Shown piece by piece: positions 7,215 through 16,786 of a stretch of 64,000 nucleotides of DNA. Position 1 is the stretch's first letter; every line of letters starts with the position of its first letter. Under the pieces are notes generated by a model that was not told the DNA's origin, did no database searches, and saw only the letters and a list, made by a program, of their open reading frames with translations. Both the position numbers and the translations under genes were made by a program. The stretch comes from Shewanella sp. AS1 (GTDB lineage: Bacteria; Pseudomonadota; Gammaproteobacteria; Enterobacterales; Shewanellaceae). The stretch is taken from positions 124,001 through 188,000 of the forward strand of contig NZ_JAKCLJ010000001.1 of assembly GCF_021412565.1 (NCBI RefSeq), given 5' to 3'.

Positions 7215-8153
7215 ATGCTAGATGCGATTTATCGGGATGATAATAGCAAGATCACCTATTCGGTATTTAGGTTCCAATCTCTCGATGAGGCGCAAATAGA
7301 GCGTTTGCGCCAACAACTCTATTGTCCAGCCTGTGATGGTAAAGCCTATTATCGAAAGGCATCGCGCGATGGTAAAGCGGCCTGTTTTGGCTCGCGCTAT
7401 CACAGCGCCGATTGCCCGGAGTTTAAACCCTCGTTAAGTCGTCAGCGTGAAGAGCAGGACGCCATCGAAGTCAATCAGATGCTGCAAGACAGTGAGTCTC
7501 TGGTCATAGACTTTTCTAAACCGCCTCGCCGCCGTGCAGGAAGCCAAGGTAAGGCGCCGACATCGAAACCTGCCTCACAGGCAAAGAAAGCGGCTGACTT
7601 AGTGGCCGAACCTGAAACCAACTATGGCGTAAAGAGCGCAGGGGCTAACAAAACCGACAGCGAGTCAAGCCAAGCCAATACAGCGCAAGAGAGCGGCGCA
7701 GGCGAGCAAAACACTCAGCCTAAAATGGGCTCAGAAGGGCTGGAGAAGCTGCTCAACAGCCTGCTTAGGGGCAGTGATCTTGCCAAGTCTGATCTCTGGG
7801 TCTACACAGATCCTAAGTATCGCTGGCGGGCGAAGAATCTGTTTGTAAATTTTAGCGATGCTGAGCCCACAGAGAAGGGGGCGCCGCGCATGTATTGGGG
7901 TACCATCTCCCATAGCGATAAAGCCATGATGTGGCTCAATCCGGCCGATTGTCAGGATGTGGGTATTCCCATCGACCTGTTTAAACCTGAGCTTTGTCAG
8001 CGTTTTGGCATTCAATCCCGGCGCGATCTGGAAGGCGCTGGGATCATCATCTTTGGCAAATGTTTCTACAACAAAGATAAGACGCGCAAGATCATCCAAT
8101 TATGGAATCGCGATATCAGTCGTATGCACCTTTCTCTGCCAGAGGAGGCCTAG
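7215..8153 (+). CDS. unknown protein with N-terminal Cys/His zinc-finger-like motif
   Basis: A 312-residue protein I cannot assign. It has three parts. Residues 1-90 include Cys37, Cys40, Cys57, His63 and Cys67, which could bind zinc. Residues about 95-175 are a low-complexity linker rich in Ala, Ser, Lys and Gln. Residues about 180-312 form a compact-looking domain with many Trp, Tyr and Asp residues (K-S-D-L-W-V-Y-T-D-P-K-Y-R-W). No signal peptide or membrane helix is present. AGGGAAG lies 8 bases before the ATG. It converges on the DMT exporter with 2 bases between the stops. A nucleic-acid role is possible but unproven. Confidence 0.7.
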   Translation: MLDAIYRDDNSKITYSVFRFQSLDEAQIERLRQQLYCPACDGKAYYRKASRDGKAACFGSRYHSADCPEFKPSLSRQREEQDAIEVNQMLQDSESLVIDFSKPPRRRAGSQGKAPTSKPASQAKKAADLVAEPETNYGVKSAGANKTDSESSQANTAQESGAGEQNTQPKMGSEGLEKLLNSLLRGSDLAKSDLWVYTDPKYRWRAKNLFVNFSDAEPTEKGAPRMYWGTISHSDKAMMWLNPADCQDVGIPIDLFKPELCQRFGIQSRRDLEGAGIIIFGKCFYNKDKTRKIIQLWNRDISRMHLSLPEEA

Positions 8154-8155
8154 CT

Positions 8156-9094
8156 TCAGTCTTTCCCTGCGGTCGATAAACTCGCGGGTTTTGCCCTGTG
8201 CCTTATCAGTTTGTCGCCAAATTGATACAGACCCAGACCGCCTATTACGAGTCCTGCACCCATAATCAGCTCTTGAGTAATGGTCTCATTATTGAGTATC
8301 GCCCCTAAAATCATGGCAAATACAGGGGTGATCAAGGTGACCAGGGCGACCGTGCTGGCATTAAGGTGCTGCAAAATATAGAAGTAGCCGATAAAGCCAA
8401 TCAAGGATCCGAAGATACCCAGATAGATGATGGCGGCCATAGAACGCAGCGACCAGGTATCGACAGGAAGGCTGGCGTCAAACAGCAGCCAGGCCAAGGC
8501 AAACAGGGGCGTAGAAACCAGCAAGGCGCCGACTGTACTGGCAATCGGATGAATCGCCAGCTCCACGGTTTTTATCAGTACGCCGCTTAAGCTGAACAAA
8601 CACACGGCGCAGAGAACTAGGATGAGGCCTATCCAGCTATCACCATCGAGTGCCAGCTTGGCAGAGCAGACCACGGCCAAGCCGCTAAAAGCTATTACAA
8701 AGGCCAATATACGCATCTTGCTGAATTTCGCTTCGTTCAACAATTTTTGTGCCAGTAAACCCGACAGCAAGGGGGATAGGCCGAAGATGAGCGACATGGT
8801 ACCTGAGGGAATAAAACGCGCGGCAAAATAACTGAGCAACATGCCGCCCACTATGCCGATAGCAGAATAGCCATAGAGCTTAAAGGCGGTGCGATTTAGT
8901 GGCAGACGTATGCTGCTGAACATAATTAGCAGGCCACCAATCAAGAGGGCGATCACCATACGCAGTAGCACGGCCATAGTCGGGTGAACCGATTCGCTAC
9001 TCCAGACTATGCCAAGGGGGGTCGTCGACCAGATGATCACTACGGCTAAAAAGGAAACCGGCACTAATTTAGGAAGAGAGGGCTGCGCTGACAT
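8156..9094 (-). CDS. EamA-family (DMT superfamily) transporter
   Basis: A 312-residue inner-membrane protein with ten predicted helices formed by two EamA repeats. Such proteins usually export amino acids or other small metabolites; the substrate cannot be told from sequence. Typical features are the first helix I-W-S-T-T-P-L-G, the R-F-I-P-S-G-T block ending repeat one, and the Y-L-G-I-F-G-S-L-I-G-F block in repeat two. The open frame extends to 9226, but the ATG at 9094 starts directly before the first helix and the extra 44 residues have no transporter character. Confidence 0.85.
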   Translation of the reverse strand: MSAQPSLPKLVPVSFLAVVIIWSTTPLGIVWSSESVHPTMAVLLRMVIALLIGGLLIMFSSIRLPLNRTAFKLYGYSAIGIVGGMLLSYFAARFIPSGTMSLIFGLSPLLSGLLAQKLLNEAKFSKMRILAFVIAFSGLAVVCSAKLALDGDSWIGLILVLCAVCLFSLSGVLIKTVELAIHPIASTVGALLVSTPLFALAWLLFDASLPVDTWSLRSMAAIIYLGIFGSLIGFIGYFYILQHLNASTVALVTLITPVFAMILGAILNNETITQELIMGAGLVIGGLGLYQFGDKLIRHRAKPASLSTAGKD

Positions 9095-9256
9095 GATTAA
9101 GGGCCTTGACACCTGATGCTTGAACACCAAATAAAATTCGCGGGGATTTTGACTGAGTTTAGTCGCGATTGCTACGGGAAAATGAATCCAGCCGCAAAAT
9201 AACTCTGTTTTCTTTATCGGACCCATTCAAGTTGATATAGAAGTCCCATAGCCTCA

Positions 9257-9289
9257 GAAGGGACAAGGCCCTTCAGCACCTGTCCCTTC
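9257..9289. other. inverted repeat in the region after nhaD
   Basis: A 9-bp perfect stem GAAGGGACA / TGTCCCTTC with a 15-base loop. It lies about 85 bases after the nhaD stop and lacks a T-run in either direction, so it is an mRNA structure or regulatory palindrome rather than a clear terminator. Confidence 0.45.
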
Positions 9290-9372
9290 CGTTTAAGTTT
9301 ATAAAATTTATGGTATTTCAGCGCTTTGGCCATATCCACTAAAGAGTTGGCTACAGGCCTGCGATGGCAGAC

Positions 9373-10848
9373 TTAAAACAAAGCCGAATTCAGCCAGAGA
9401 TGGACAAGAATACTGGCGATATAACCCAGGGCGATTACCGGGGTCCACTTGAGGTGACCAATGAAGGTGTAATTGCCACGAGCCTGTCCCATCAGGGCAA
9501 CGCCAGCGGCGCTACCGATAGAGAGTAAGCTGCCACCGACCCCAGCGGTTAAAGTCACCAATAACCACTGGCCTAATACCATATCCGGATTCATGGTCAG
9601 TACGGCAAACATCACAGGGATATTATCGACTATGGCCGAGAGCACGCCTACGGCGACATTGGCATAGGTGACATCCCATTGGCTGTACATGGCTTCAGAC
9701 ACTAGGCTCAGATAGCCCATAAAGCCCAGGCCGCCGACACAGAGCACCACGCCATAGAAGAATAACAGGGTATCCCACTCCGCCTGAGCGATCCGCCTAA
9801 AGACATCGAAGGGCACAACGTTGCCTAATTGACCTAGACGCTTGAGATCATTTTCCTGTTTGGCCTTTTCTTTGGCCAGCAATATCGCTTTAGGAAAGCT
9901 TTTACGCAGGAAGAAACCGAATAGCTGCAGGAAGCCAAGGCCCGTCATCATACCCAATACTGGGGGTAATCCCAGCAGGCTGTGGGTACACACGGCCGTG
10001 GTTATAGTGAGTAAAAACAGTACCACTATGCGCCTTGCTCCCCGTTTCAGACGCACCTTTTCTTCTTGAGTATCTTGGGTGGTGTTTTTGATGAAAAAGC
10101 TCATGATAGCCGCAGGCACCAGGTAGTTCACCAAGGATGGAATAAACAGGTGAAGGAATTCGCTGAAATGCACAGTGCCTTTTTGCCAGACCATCAAGGT
10201 GGTGATATCGCCAAAGGGGCTGAAGGCGCCACCGGCATTGGCGGCCACCACGATATTGATACAGGCGATAGAGATAAAGCCTTTGTTATCGCCGCCCACT
10301 TTCATTACTACGGCGCACATCAGCAGTGCCGTGGTCAGGTTATCGGCGATAGGGGAGATAAAAAAGGCCATAAAGCCGGTGAGCCAGAAAACGGTACGCA
10401 GACTAAAACCCTTGAGGATCATCCAGCTACGCAACGCATCGAAAAGATTACGCTCTTCCATTGCGCTGATATAGGTCATGGCGACCAGCAGAAACAACAG
10501 TAGTTCGGCATATTCAAGCAGGTTATGTTTAAAGGCGGCTTCAGACAGCTCAGACATGCCGTTTTGTACATAGATGTAGCCGATGACACCCCAGATAAAG
10601 CCGGCGGCGATCAGCACAGGTTTGGATTTTCTAAGGTGCAGTACCTCTTCCCCCATCACCAATAAGTACGCCAGGATAAAGATGGTGACACACAGATAGC
10701 CAGCAGTAGTGGCGGTAAGGTCAAGAATCGCATGGGTATTTTCAGCGTCACTCGCAAACACCCCAGGGGCAAAGAGTACACAAATAAGCGTGAAAAAACG
10801 GATTAGATGCGGGAGAAACTTTGCTGGTTTACGCTGTTGTGATCTCAT
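9373..10848 (-). CDS. nhaD: Na+/H+ antiporter NhaD
   Basis: Inner-membrane sodium/proton antiporter of the ion-transporter superfamily, which expels Na+ (Li+) and helps pH and salt homeostasis in marine and halophilic bacteria. The 491-residue product begins with a hydrophobic signal-like segment (to about residue 32) and then has about 12 helices. The I-S-P-I-A-D-N-L-T-T-A block and the second-half counterpart S-A-I-V-D-N-I-P-V-M are the paired discontinuous-helix motifs typical of this superfamily. N-A-G-G-A-F-S-P-F-G-D-I-T-T follows. It is a single gene. Confidence 0.92.
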   Translation of the reverse strand: MRSQQRKPAKFLPHLIRFFTLICVLFAPGVFASDAENTHAILDLTATTAGYLCVTIFILAYLLVMGEEVLHLRKSKPVLIAAGFIWGVIGYIYVQNGMSELSEAAFKHNLLEYAELLLFLLVAMTYISAMEERNLFDALRSWMILKGFSLRTVFWLTGFMAFFISPIADNLTTALLMCAVVMKVGGDNKGFISIACINIVVAANAGGAFSPFGDITTLMVWQKGTVHFSEFLHLFIPSLVNYLVPAAIMSFFIKNTTQDTQEEKVRLKRGARRIVVLFLLTITTAVCTHSLLGLPPVLGMMTGLGFLQLFGFFLRKSFPKAILLAKEKAKQENDLKRLGQLGNVVPFDVFRRIAQAEWDTLLFFYGVVLCVGGLGFMGYLSLVSEAMYSQWDVTYANVAVGVLSAIVDNIPVMFAVLTMNPDMVLGQWLLVTLTAGVGGSLLSIGSAAGVALMGQARGNYTFIGHLKWTPVIALGYIASILVHLWLNSALF

Positions 10849-11030
10849 TCAGTAAGCTCGATTCTTAAGGGAATGCTGAAAAAATTACCACAACTTACCT
10901 GGTTCAGAACTTGATATTTCTCAAAATTAGCAGATATTTTTATGGCATTCTTCGACATAGAGAACAAATAAAACTCAGTATGCAGGCTAAAAATACTAGT
11001 TTATCTAGGAAGATAAGCAAAATTCAGCAG

Positions 11031-11071
11031 AAAAAATACCGCAAATTCATAAAGAATAAGCGGTATTTTTT
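11031..11071 (-). terminator. bidirectional-looking terminator after the pirin gene
   Basis: A 12-bp perfect stem AAAAAATACCGC / GCGGTATTTTTT with a 17-base AT-rich loop lies about 50 bases after the pirin stop on the minus strand. It ends in a T-run in both directions. The surrounding stretch 10849-11118 is AT-rich and holds no convincing gene. Confidence 0.75.
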
Positions 11072-11118
11072 ACTCTTGTACCAGTTTTTTCCTCGCGCCA
11101 AGTTAAGCGAGATTTGGG

Positions 11119-11973
11119 TCAGTTGGGGTTGATGGAGCCCAGTCGGCCGACCTGATAGTCGACAATCGCCTGTTGGATCTCGGCCTGAGTATTCATCACA
11201 AAGGGCCCCATATGGACTATGGTTTCCCTGATGGGCTGCCCTGCAAATAACAAGACGCCTGCGCTAGTCTCACCACTTTGCAGTGATAGCAAGATCTGAC
11301 TGTCGACAATCAGGTATTCGCCCTCACCATACTTGTTGTCCGCTGTGTGCAGACTGCCTCGATAGATATAGAGCCCGGCATATTCTCTGTGGCTCAGCGA
11401 GAGTTGTGCGCTGCCCTTTGGCGCCAGCATGAGATCGGCGATCAGCGCCTCTCCTGCAAGTCCTTGAATGGGCGCGCTGATGCTCTGGCCACCGACAAAT
11501 TGCCAGTCGCCTGCCAGTGCGCGAAGGGTTGCCCCAGTGTCATTGCTCATCTCGGGATTACGAACCTGAGTGCTGTCCTGGTAAATGGCTGGGCGCAGTT
11601 TATCTTTGGCGGGCATATTGACCCAGATCTGAAAGCCGTGCAGTCCATCGGCGGCATCGGCGAGTGGCATTTCTGAGTGCACCACACCATAACCTGTGCT
11701 CATCCACTGAACGTCTGTGGCGCGGATCGCTTTAACATTGCCCATCTGATCCCTGTGCTCGAAGCCACCCTTGCGGATATAGGTGAAGGTCTCAATGCCG
11801 CGATGTGGGTGAGGGGGGAAGCCGCCAATAAAGTCTTGCTCATCGTCGGACTTAATCTCATCTAACATGAGAAAAGGATCGAATTGAGTCCGAGTAAAAT
11901 CGGCCACGCGGCGGATATTGACACCATCGCCATCCATCGCCGCTTGGGCGCTAAACTGGTTAATCACTTTCAT
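11119..11973 (-). CDS. pirin family protein (bicupin)
   Basis: A 284-residue two-cupin protein. The first cupin carries the pirin metal-site pattern: F-P-P-H-P-H-R-G-I-E-T-F-T-Y (two His), a later W-M-S-T-G-Y-G-V-V-H-S-E-M block supplying His and Glu, and R-D-Q-M-G in between. Bacterial pirins bind Fe or other metals; some, such as YhhW, cleave quercetin, and others bind metabolic enzymes. The role here is unknown. The ATG at 11973 follows GAGGAG and begins the canonical M-K-V-I sequence; the longer frame to 11994 is not supported. Confidence 0.87.
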   Translation of the reverse strand: MKVINQFSAQAAMDGDGVNIRRVADFTRTQFDPFLMLDEIKSDDEQDFIGGFPPHPHRGIETFTYIRKGGFEHRDQMGNVKAIRATDVQWMSTGYGVVHSEMPLADAADGLHGFQIWVNMPAKDKLRPAIYQDSTQVRNPEMSNDTGATLRALAGDWQFVGGQSISAPIQGLAGEALIADLMLAPKGSAQLSLSHREYAGLYIYRGSLHTADNKYGEGEYLIVDSQILLSLQSGETSAGVLLFAGQPIRETIVHMGPFVMNTQAEIQQAIVDYQVGRLGSINPN

Positions 11974-12279
11974 ATTGGGCTCCTCACATTGCATGAATGT
12001 CCTATGGATTCATTGAGTGCGCACTGAGTCGGTCGAGTCTCTATATGATAGTCAATCGCCTTTAAAACCTAACCCAAGCGCGAGTCTGTCGTGAGAGATT
12101 AACAACAAATGAATAGAACGAATATCACGAAATAGTGCATATTTGTTTCTATTTTTTAGAATGTTTTGTCCCTGCCAGGTCGTGACTCATCCGGCTTTAT
12201 TAGCTGTTACTGTTTTTGAGCCCCCGGAATAAGGTAGAGTAGAGGGTATAAGGTTTCTGCCTACCTAATTTAACTCTTT
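11974..12279. other. divergent pirin/selO intergenic region
   Basis: About 306 bases, presumably with promoters for both flanking genes. Nothing else distinct was seen. Confidence 0.35.
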
Positions 12280-13764
12280 ATGGGACTGAATATGGGCTGT
12301 ATCGATTTGGGTTTCAGGTTTGATAATAGTTTTGCCCGCGAGATGAGCTGGGCTTATGACGCTTGTTTGGGGGATCTCGCTCCCGCACCAAAGTTAATTA
12401 AGCTCAATAGCGAACTTGCTGCAAGTTTGGCTTTAGGCAATCGCGACAGTGAGCAACTCGCCAGAGTGCTGTCTGGCGGCGAGGCGCCTGTGGGCGCTGA
12501 GCCGCTGGCTCAGGTCTATGCCGGCCATCAATTTGGGGGCTTTAGTCCAAGATTAGGGGATGGTCGCGCCTTGCTACTCGGTGAGGTATTAGATGGATCA
12601 GAAAATCGCTGGGACATACAGCTTAAAGGCTCGGGCCCGACCTGCTTCTCTCGTGGCGGTGATGGTAAGGCTGTGATTGGCGCTGCACTGCGGGAATATA
12701 TTCTCTGTGAGGCGATGCACGCACTTGATATCCCCACGACGCGCGCGCTCGCCGTGGTTACCACAGGCGAGGAGATCTTCCGCGATCGTCTCCTGCCCGG
12801 AGCCGTGTTTACACGAGTGGCCTCCAGCCATCTGAGAGTCGGTACTTTTCAATATTTTGCCGCCCGGGGCGAGATGGACAGGGTGAAACAGCTGGCCGAT
12901 CACAGTATTGCGCGTCACTATCCTCAATTGCAGCAGAGCAAGCAGCCTTATCTGGACTTTATCTGCGCCGTGCGGGACAGGCAGGCAAAGCTGGTCGCTA
13001 AATGGCTGCTGGTGGGCTTTGTTCATGGGGTGATGAATACAGATAATATGACCATCAGCGGCGAGACTATCGATTACGGCCCCTGCGCCTTTATCGATCA
13101 CTATGATGCCGATGCCGTCTTTAGCTCAATCGACCGTGAGGGGCGCTATCGTTACAGCGCCCAACCAGCAATTGCCCAGTGGAATCTTGCCCGCTTTGCC
13201 GAAACCCTGCTGCCTCTGCTTAATGATGATGAGCAGCAGGCTATCGACCTGGCGACAGAGGCTATAAAGGGCTTTTGGCCTGTGTTTAATCAGCACTGGC
13301 TAAGCGGCGCCTGCGCCAAGTTAGGCTTGTCAGAACCTCAGGAGCAAGATGGCGAACTCTGCGAGCAGTTGCTTGAGTTGATGGCTGACGATGGGGTCGA
13401 TTTCACCCAGCTCTTCAGGCAACTGGCACAAGACATAGAGACTGCTGACAACCAGGCTCAGCAGCTGTTTGCTAAGGCTGAGGCTTTTAACGCCTGGCGT
13501 GAACGCTGGCTGGCGAGGCTCTCTAGCGATCCCCATTCGAAGGCGCAGCAGGTCGGCCTGATGAACAGGGTTAATCCGGTTTATATTGCGCGTAATCATC
13601 TGGTGGAAGCGGCCATTGCCGCTGCAGAGCAGGGAGATTATCAGCCCTTTGAGCGACTGACTGAGTTATTGCAAGATCCTTTTCAGGTGCGGGAAGGATT
13701 TGAAGAGTATGCCAAGGCTGCGCCTGCGAGTTTTGGCCCCTTTGTCAGTTATTGCGGCACCTGA
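12280..13764 (+). CDS. selO: protein adenylyltransferase SelO (YdiU family)
   Basis: Pseudokinase-fold enzyme that transfers AMP from ATP to Ser, Thr or Tyr of target proteins and is linked to redox stress. The 494-residue product has the family blocks Y-A-G-H-Q-F-G, G-D-G-R-A-L-L-L-G-E, Q-L-K-G-S-G-P-T, V-H-G-V-M-N-T-D-N-M and Y-G-P-C-A-F-I-D. Family members end in a cysteine (selenocysteine in animals) three residues from the C-terminus, and this one ends C492-G-T. Two in-frame ATGs (12280, 12292) are possible; GGGA lies 6 bases before the second, so the first four residues are uncertain. It is transcribed alone. Confidence 0.93.
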   Translation: MGLNMGCIDLGFRFDNSFAREMSWAYDACLGDLAPAPKLIKLNSELAASLALGNRDSEQLARVLSGGEAPVGAEPLAQVYAGHQFGGFSPRLGDGRALLLGEVLDGSENRWDIQLKGSGPTCFSRGGDGKAVIGAALREYILCEAMHALDIPTTRALAVVTTGEEIFRDRLLPGAVFTRVASSHLRVGTFQYFAARGEMDRVKQLADHSIARHYPQLQQSKQPYLDFICAVRDRQAKLVAKWLLVGFVHGVMNTDNMTISGETIDYGPCAFIDHYDADAVFSSIDREGRYRYSAQPAIAQWNLARFAETLLPLLNDDEQQAIDLATEAIKGFWPVFNQHWLSGACAKLGLSEPQEQDGELCEQLLELMADDGVDFTQLFRQLAQDIETADNQAQQLFAKAEAFNAWRERWLARLSSDPHSKAQQVGLMNRVNPVYIARNHLVEAAIAAAEQGDYQPFERLTELLQDPFQVREGFEEYAKAAPASFGPFVSYCGT

Positions 13765-13965
13765 TTAGTGCCTATTCAGCCGATGAGTTCAGGTACTGTA
13801 CTGAGAAATGTACTGAGGAATTATGGGGCTGACTTGATTACGCAATCCGGGCAATTCCATAATAAAATGAAGCAGTAAGTCGAGTGAGTCTCGTCTAGCT
13901 TTTCGTCACATATCAGATACAATGCTATTACGATTGATAAACAATGTTACCGATGAGGCCGATGG

Positions 13966-14328
13966 ATGAATAGAGCAAAAATCTTAGTAGTCGATGATGA
14001 TCCTGTATGCACAGGGGTGTTGCTTTCACTCTTAGGTGAAGATTATGAAGTGATCTCGGCTAACTCGGGTAGCATGGCCCTGGAACTGTTAAATACCTAT
14101 ACGCCAGAACTGATTTTGCTCGACATTACCATGCCGGAAGTGAATGGCTATCAGGTGTTGAAACAGCTTAAAAGCGAACAGCAGAGTAAGATCCCTATTG
14201 TGGTGATAAGTAACCTGAGTGAAGATTCGGATAAGAATTTTGCGTTAAAACTCGGTGCCGATGATTATGTGGCTAAGCCTATTATGCCTGCGGCCATCTA
14301 CGAACTGCTGGATAAGTACCTCTCATAA
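13966..14328 (+). CDS. stand-alone receiver-domain response regulator
   Basis: A 120-residue CheY-like protein with no output domain. The acidic pair sits in V-V-D-D-D near the N-terminus, the phosphoacceptor is Asp53 in L-L-D-I-T-M-P, the switch Ser/Thr is in V-V-I-S-N, and the conserved Lys is in V-A-K-P-I. It is not next to a kinase or chemotaxis gene, so its partner is unknown; it may act by protein contact or as a phosphate sink. A strong bidirectional terminator separates it from the convergent peptidase gene. Confidence 0.88.
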   Translation: MNRAKILVVDDDPVCTGVLLSLLGEDYEVISANSGSMALELLNTYTPELILLDITMPEVNGYQVLKQLKSEQQSKIPIVVISNLSEDSDKNFALKLGADDYVAKPIMPAAIYELLDKYLS

Positions 14329-14387
14329 TCACAGCTTAGATATCGCACTGATATGGCTTAGCTATCAATTGGTAATTGCTTAGAAAT

Positions 14388-14417
14388 AAAAAGGCTGATC
14401 TCATGATCAGCCTTTTT
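14388..14417. terminator. bidirectional terminator between receiver and S9 peptidase genes
   Basis: A 13-bp perfect stem AAAAAGGCTGATC / GATCAGCCTTTTT with loop TCAT lies between two convergent genes, with T-runs on both strands. Confidence 0.92.
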
Positions 14418-14442
14418 TTACATTTTACTGTGTAGACTAGGA

Positions 14443-16467
14443 CTAGCGCGCACCAGGCTCGGCGAAGCGGGTCATCCAATCTTTCACCTGCTGATACCAG
14501 TAGATGGAGTTATTGGGTTTTAAGACCCAGTGATTCTCATCGGGGAAATAGATCATCCGCGACTCGACACCACGATTTTGCAGAGTACGGAACAGCTCAA
14601 ACCCTTGGCCAACAGGGACTCGGTAATCCAACTGACCGTGGATAATTAAACTGGGCGTATTGAACTTGTCGGCAAAATAGTGCGGCGAGGTCGACTTATA
14701 CAGCTCAGGATTTTCGTAGTAATGGCCAAAACGCGTGGCATGGGGTTCAAAGTCACCGGACATTTGCGAGTACATGTTGTACACGGCGGCATGGATCAGC
14801 AGCGCCTTAAAGGGCTGGTTTTCCTGACCTAAGATGATGGAGCTTAAATAGCCACCGTAGCTGCCGCCACCGGCCACCATGCGATCGCCATCGATCCAAG
14901 ACTTTTGCTTGAACCAGTCGACCGCCTGCATTATGTCTTCCAGCGACTTATTCTTCCAATCTGGGTTGATGCTGTCAGTAAATTCCTGACCGAAGCCACT
15001 CGAGCCATGGAAGTTAGGCCAGGCGGTGACATAGCCCCAGGAGGCGAAGGTCTGTGCGTTCCAGCGGTAATGGAAGCCATCGGATATCGCATTGTGTGGG
15101 CCGCCGTGGATTAGCATAAATAGCGGGTATTTCTTGCTTGAATCGAATCCGGGTGGGTAGTGTATCCACATCTGGATATCATCGCCCTGGTAGCCCTTAT
15201 AGGTCACAGACTCGTAAGTGCCTAAATCTACATCCTTTAAAATGTCATCATTGAAGCTGTCAAGGCGAGTGGTCTTGCCATTGCGGGCATCGACTTTCAC
15301 TAAGCGTGCCGGATGGAGGAAACTCTCATTGGTGGCATACAGCTGACCATCCTTGGTGATGGCTGGCTGACCGAAGTTGGTCGCTTGGGTGATGGGCTTT
15401 ACCTTGTCTTTTATGGCATCGATAGCATAGATGCGGCGTGTGCCAGCATCATCTATGGCGGCATAAAAGCCCTTGCTGTCGGCGGTCCAGCTAAAGCTGG
15501 AAACCGAGCGATCCCAATTATTTGCCAGTACACGCTCGGTGCGTTTGTTCATATCCAGTAACACCAGCTTGGCTGTGTCGGCATAGAAGCCAGGGATACT
15601 CTGACGCGTAAAAGCTAATGTCTTGCCATCTGGGCTGAAAGTCGGTCTGCTGTCTGGCGCGTTATTGCTTGGGGTTAAGTTAACCACTTTATCGCTGCCA
15701 ATTTTGGTCAGGAAGATATCCAGTTTGATATCAATCTGATCGTCCCAGCCGTTAGCATTGAAGGCTAGCCATTGCTCTTTGGCGTCGACATCATAGTTGC
15801 TGGCACTCTGATAGTTACGTGGCAGCTGTTTGTCTAAGGGAAGGGTAATAGCCTGGATATCACCGCCCTTTGCTGGGATGCGAAACAGGTGTGCCTGACG
15901 CTCTTCATCTATCCAGTGGTCGAAACTGGCATAGGGCAGGGTGTTCCATTGGTGGGCAGAGACTTTGGTGTCTTTATCGGCTTTTAGCTGGGCTTTCATC
16001 TCTTCCCAGTTTTTGCCGGGGAAAACCTTGCTGATGAAGTAGAGGTGTTGGCCCACCCACTTGATGCCATAGACGCCGCCGGGGATCTCGGTCAGACGCT
16101 GTGCTTCACCAGGCTGGGATAGAGGCAGCAGGTAGATCTGGCCGGCATCGTCATCGTCGCGTTTGCTGACAAACGCAAGGCTCTTGCCATCGGGAGAGAA
16201 TGTTGCCTCGCTGACCCTCAGGCCTTTTGCAGTAATGGCTCTCTGGCTTGAGCCATCCTCATTAAACAGATAGAGCTGGGTTGAGCCCTTATCTTCCGGC
16301 ACATCATATTGGGTCACAGGCGCGATAATATACTTACCGTCGGGTGAGACGATTGGACTGCCGATGCGGCTTAATTCCCACAGGGTTTCGACCGTTAGCA
16401 GCTTTTGTGCAAATGCCGTAGAAAATGGCAACAGCAGACACAGTAAGAGTATCCCTATTTTCTTCAC
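14443..16467 (-). CDS. exported S9 family peptidase (acylaminoacyl/dipeptidyl peptidase-like)
   Basis: A 674-residue serine peptidase of the prolyl oligopeptidase clan with a cleavable signal peptide (about residues 1-20), so periplasmic or secreted. The N-terminal two thirds carry TolB/WD40-like propeller repeats (S-P-D-G-K blocks recur). The C-terminal alpha/beta-hydrolase domain has the nucleophile Ser in G-G-G-S-Y-G-G, the Asp in G-Q-L-D-Y-R-V-P and the His in D-E-N-H-W-V. It would release short peptides for nutrition, in line with a peptide-using marine bacterium. It is a single gene with a strong shared terminator. Confidence 0.9.
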   Translation of the reverse strand: MKKIGILLLCLLLPFSTAFAQKLLTVETLWELSRIGSPIVSPDGKYIIAPVTQYDVPEDKGSTQLYLFNEDGSSQRAITAKGLRVSEATFSPDGKSLAFVSKRDDDDAGQIYLLPLSQPGEAQRLTEIPGGVYGIKWVGQHLYFISKVFPGKNWEEMKAQLKADKDTKVSAHQWNTLPYASFDHWIDEERQAHLFRIPAKGGDIQAITLPLDKQLPRNYQSASNYDVDAKEQWLAFNANGWDDQIDIKLDIFLTKIGSDKVVNLTPSNNAPDSRPTFSPDGKTLAFTRQSIPGFYADTAKLVLLDMNKRTERVLANNWDRSVSSFSWTADSKGFYAAIDDAGTRRIYAIDAIKDKVKPITQATNFGQPAITKDGQLYATNESFLHPARLVKVDARNGKTTRLDSFNDDILKDVDLGTYESVTYKGYQGDDIQMWIHYPPGFDSSKKYPLFMLIHGGPHNAISDGFHYRWNAQTFASWGYVTAWPNFHGSSGFGQEFTDSINPDWKNKSLEDIMQAVDWFKQKSWIDGDRMVAGGGSYGGYLSSIILGQENQPFKALLIHAAVYNMYSQMSGDFEPHATRFGHYYENPELYKSTSPHYFADKFNTPSLIIHGQLDYRVPVGQGFELFRTLQNRGVESRMIYFPDENHWVLKPNNSIYWYQQVKDWMTRFAEPGAR

Positions 16468-16786
16468 TCTTGCTTCTCCTTAGTGTTTTTGTTTTTCTTG
16501 TCGATTTTACATGCGCCCTTTACGGGAGCAATATTGGATCTTGGGGGTCATTGTCGGGGTTTTATCGCCCTGTGTCACATGTTATTTGTGATTAATTTCT
16601 TTATTTTTCCTAAACTTAAATCAAGCTTAAAATCTAGTTTTCCGGAGAGTTGAATGATTTTTCCCGTCTCAAACTGGGCGGGTATTTTAGACGGCTGAAA
16701 CTTAAGGATAAAACGGGCGGATAACTGACAAAGGGGCTGTAACTGGTTAGAATACTCACTGATCATTTCTCATCAGAGCCAACTTA
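16468..16786. other. divergent S9 peptidase/mpl intergenic region
   Basis: About 319 bases between divergent genes, AT-rich around 16580-16640. A minus-strand open frame here (16575-16766) has no ribosome site or recognisable protein character. It is presumed to hold both promoters. Confidence 0.35.

Noticed and set aside
10911..11132. Plus-strand open frame of 73 codons
   Set aside because: AT-rich, Lys/Ile-rich by composition, contains the pirin terminator and has no ribosome site.
16575..16766. Minus-strand frame of 63 codons between the S9 peptidase and mpl
   Set aside because: Lies in a divergent promoter region and has no ribosome site or protein-like character.
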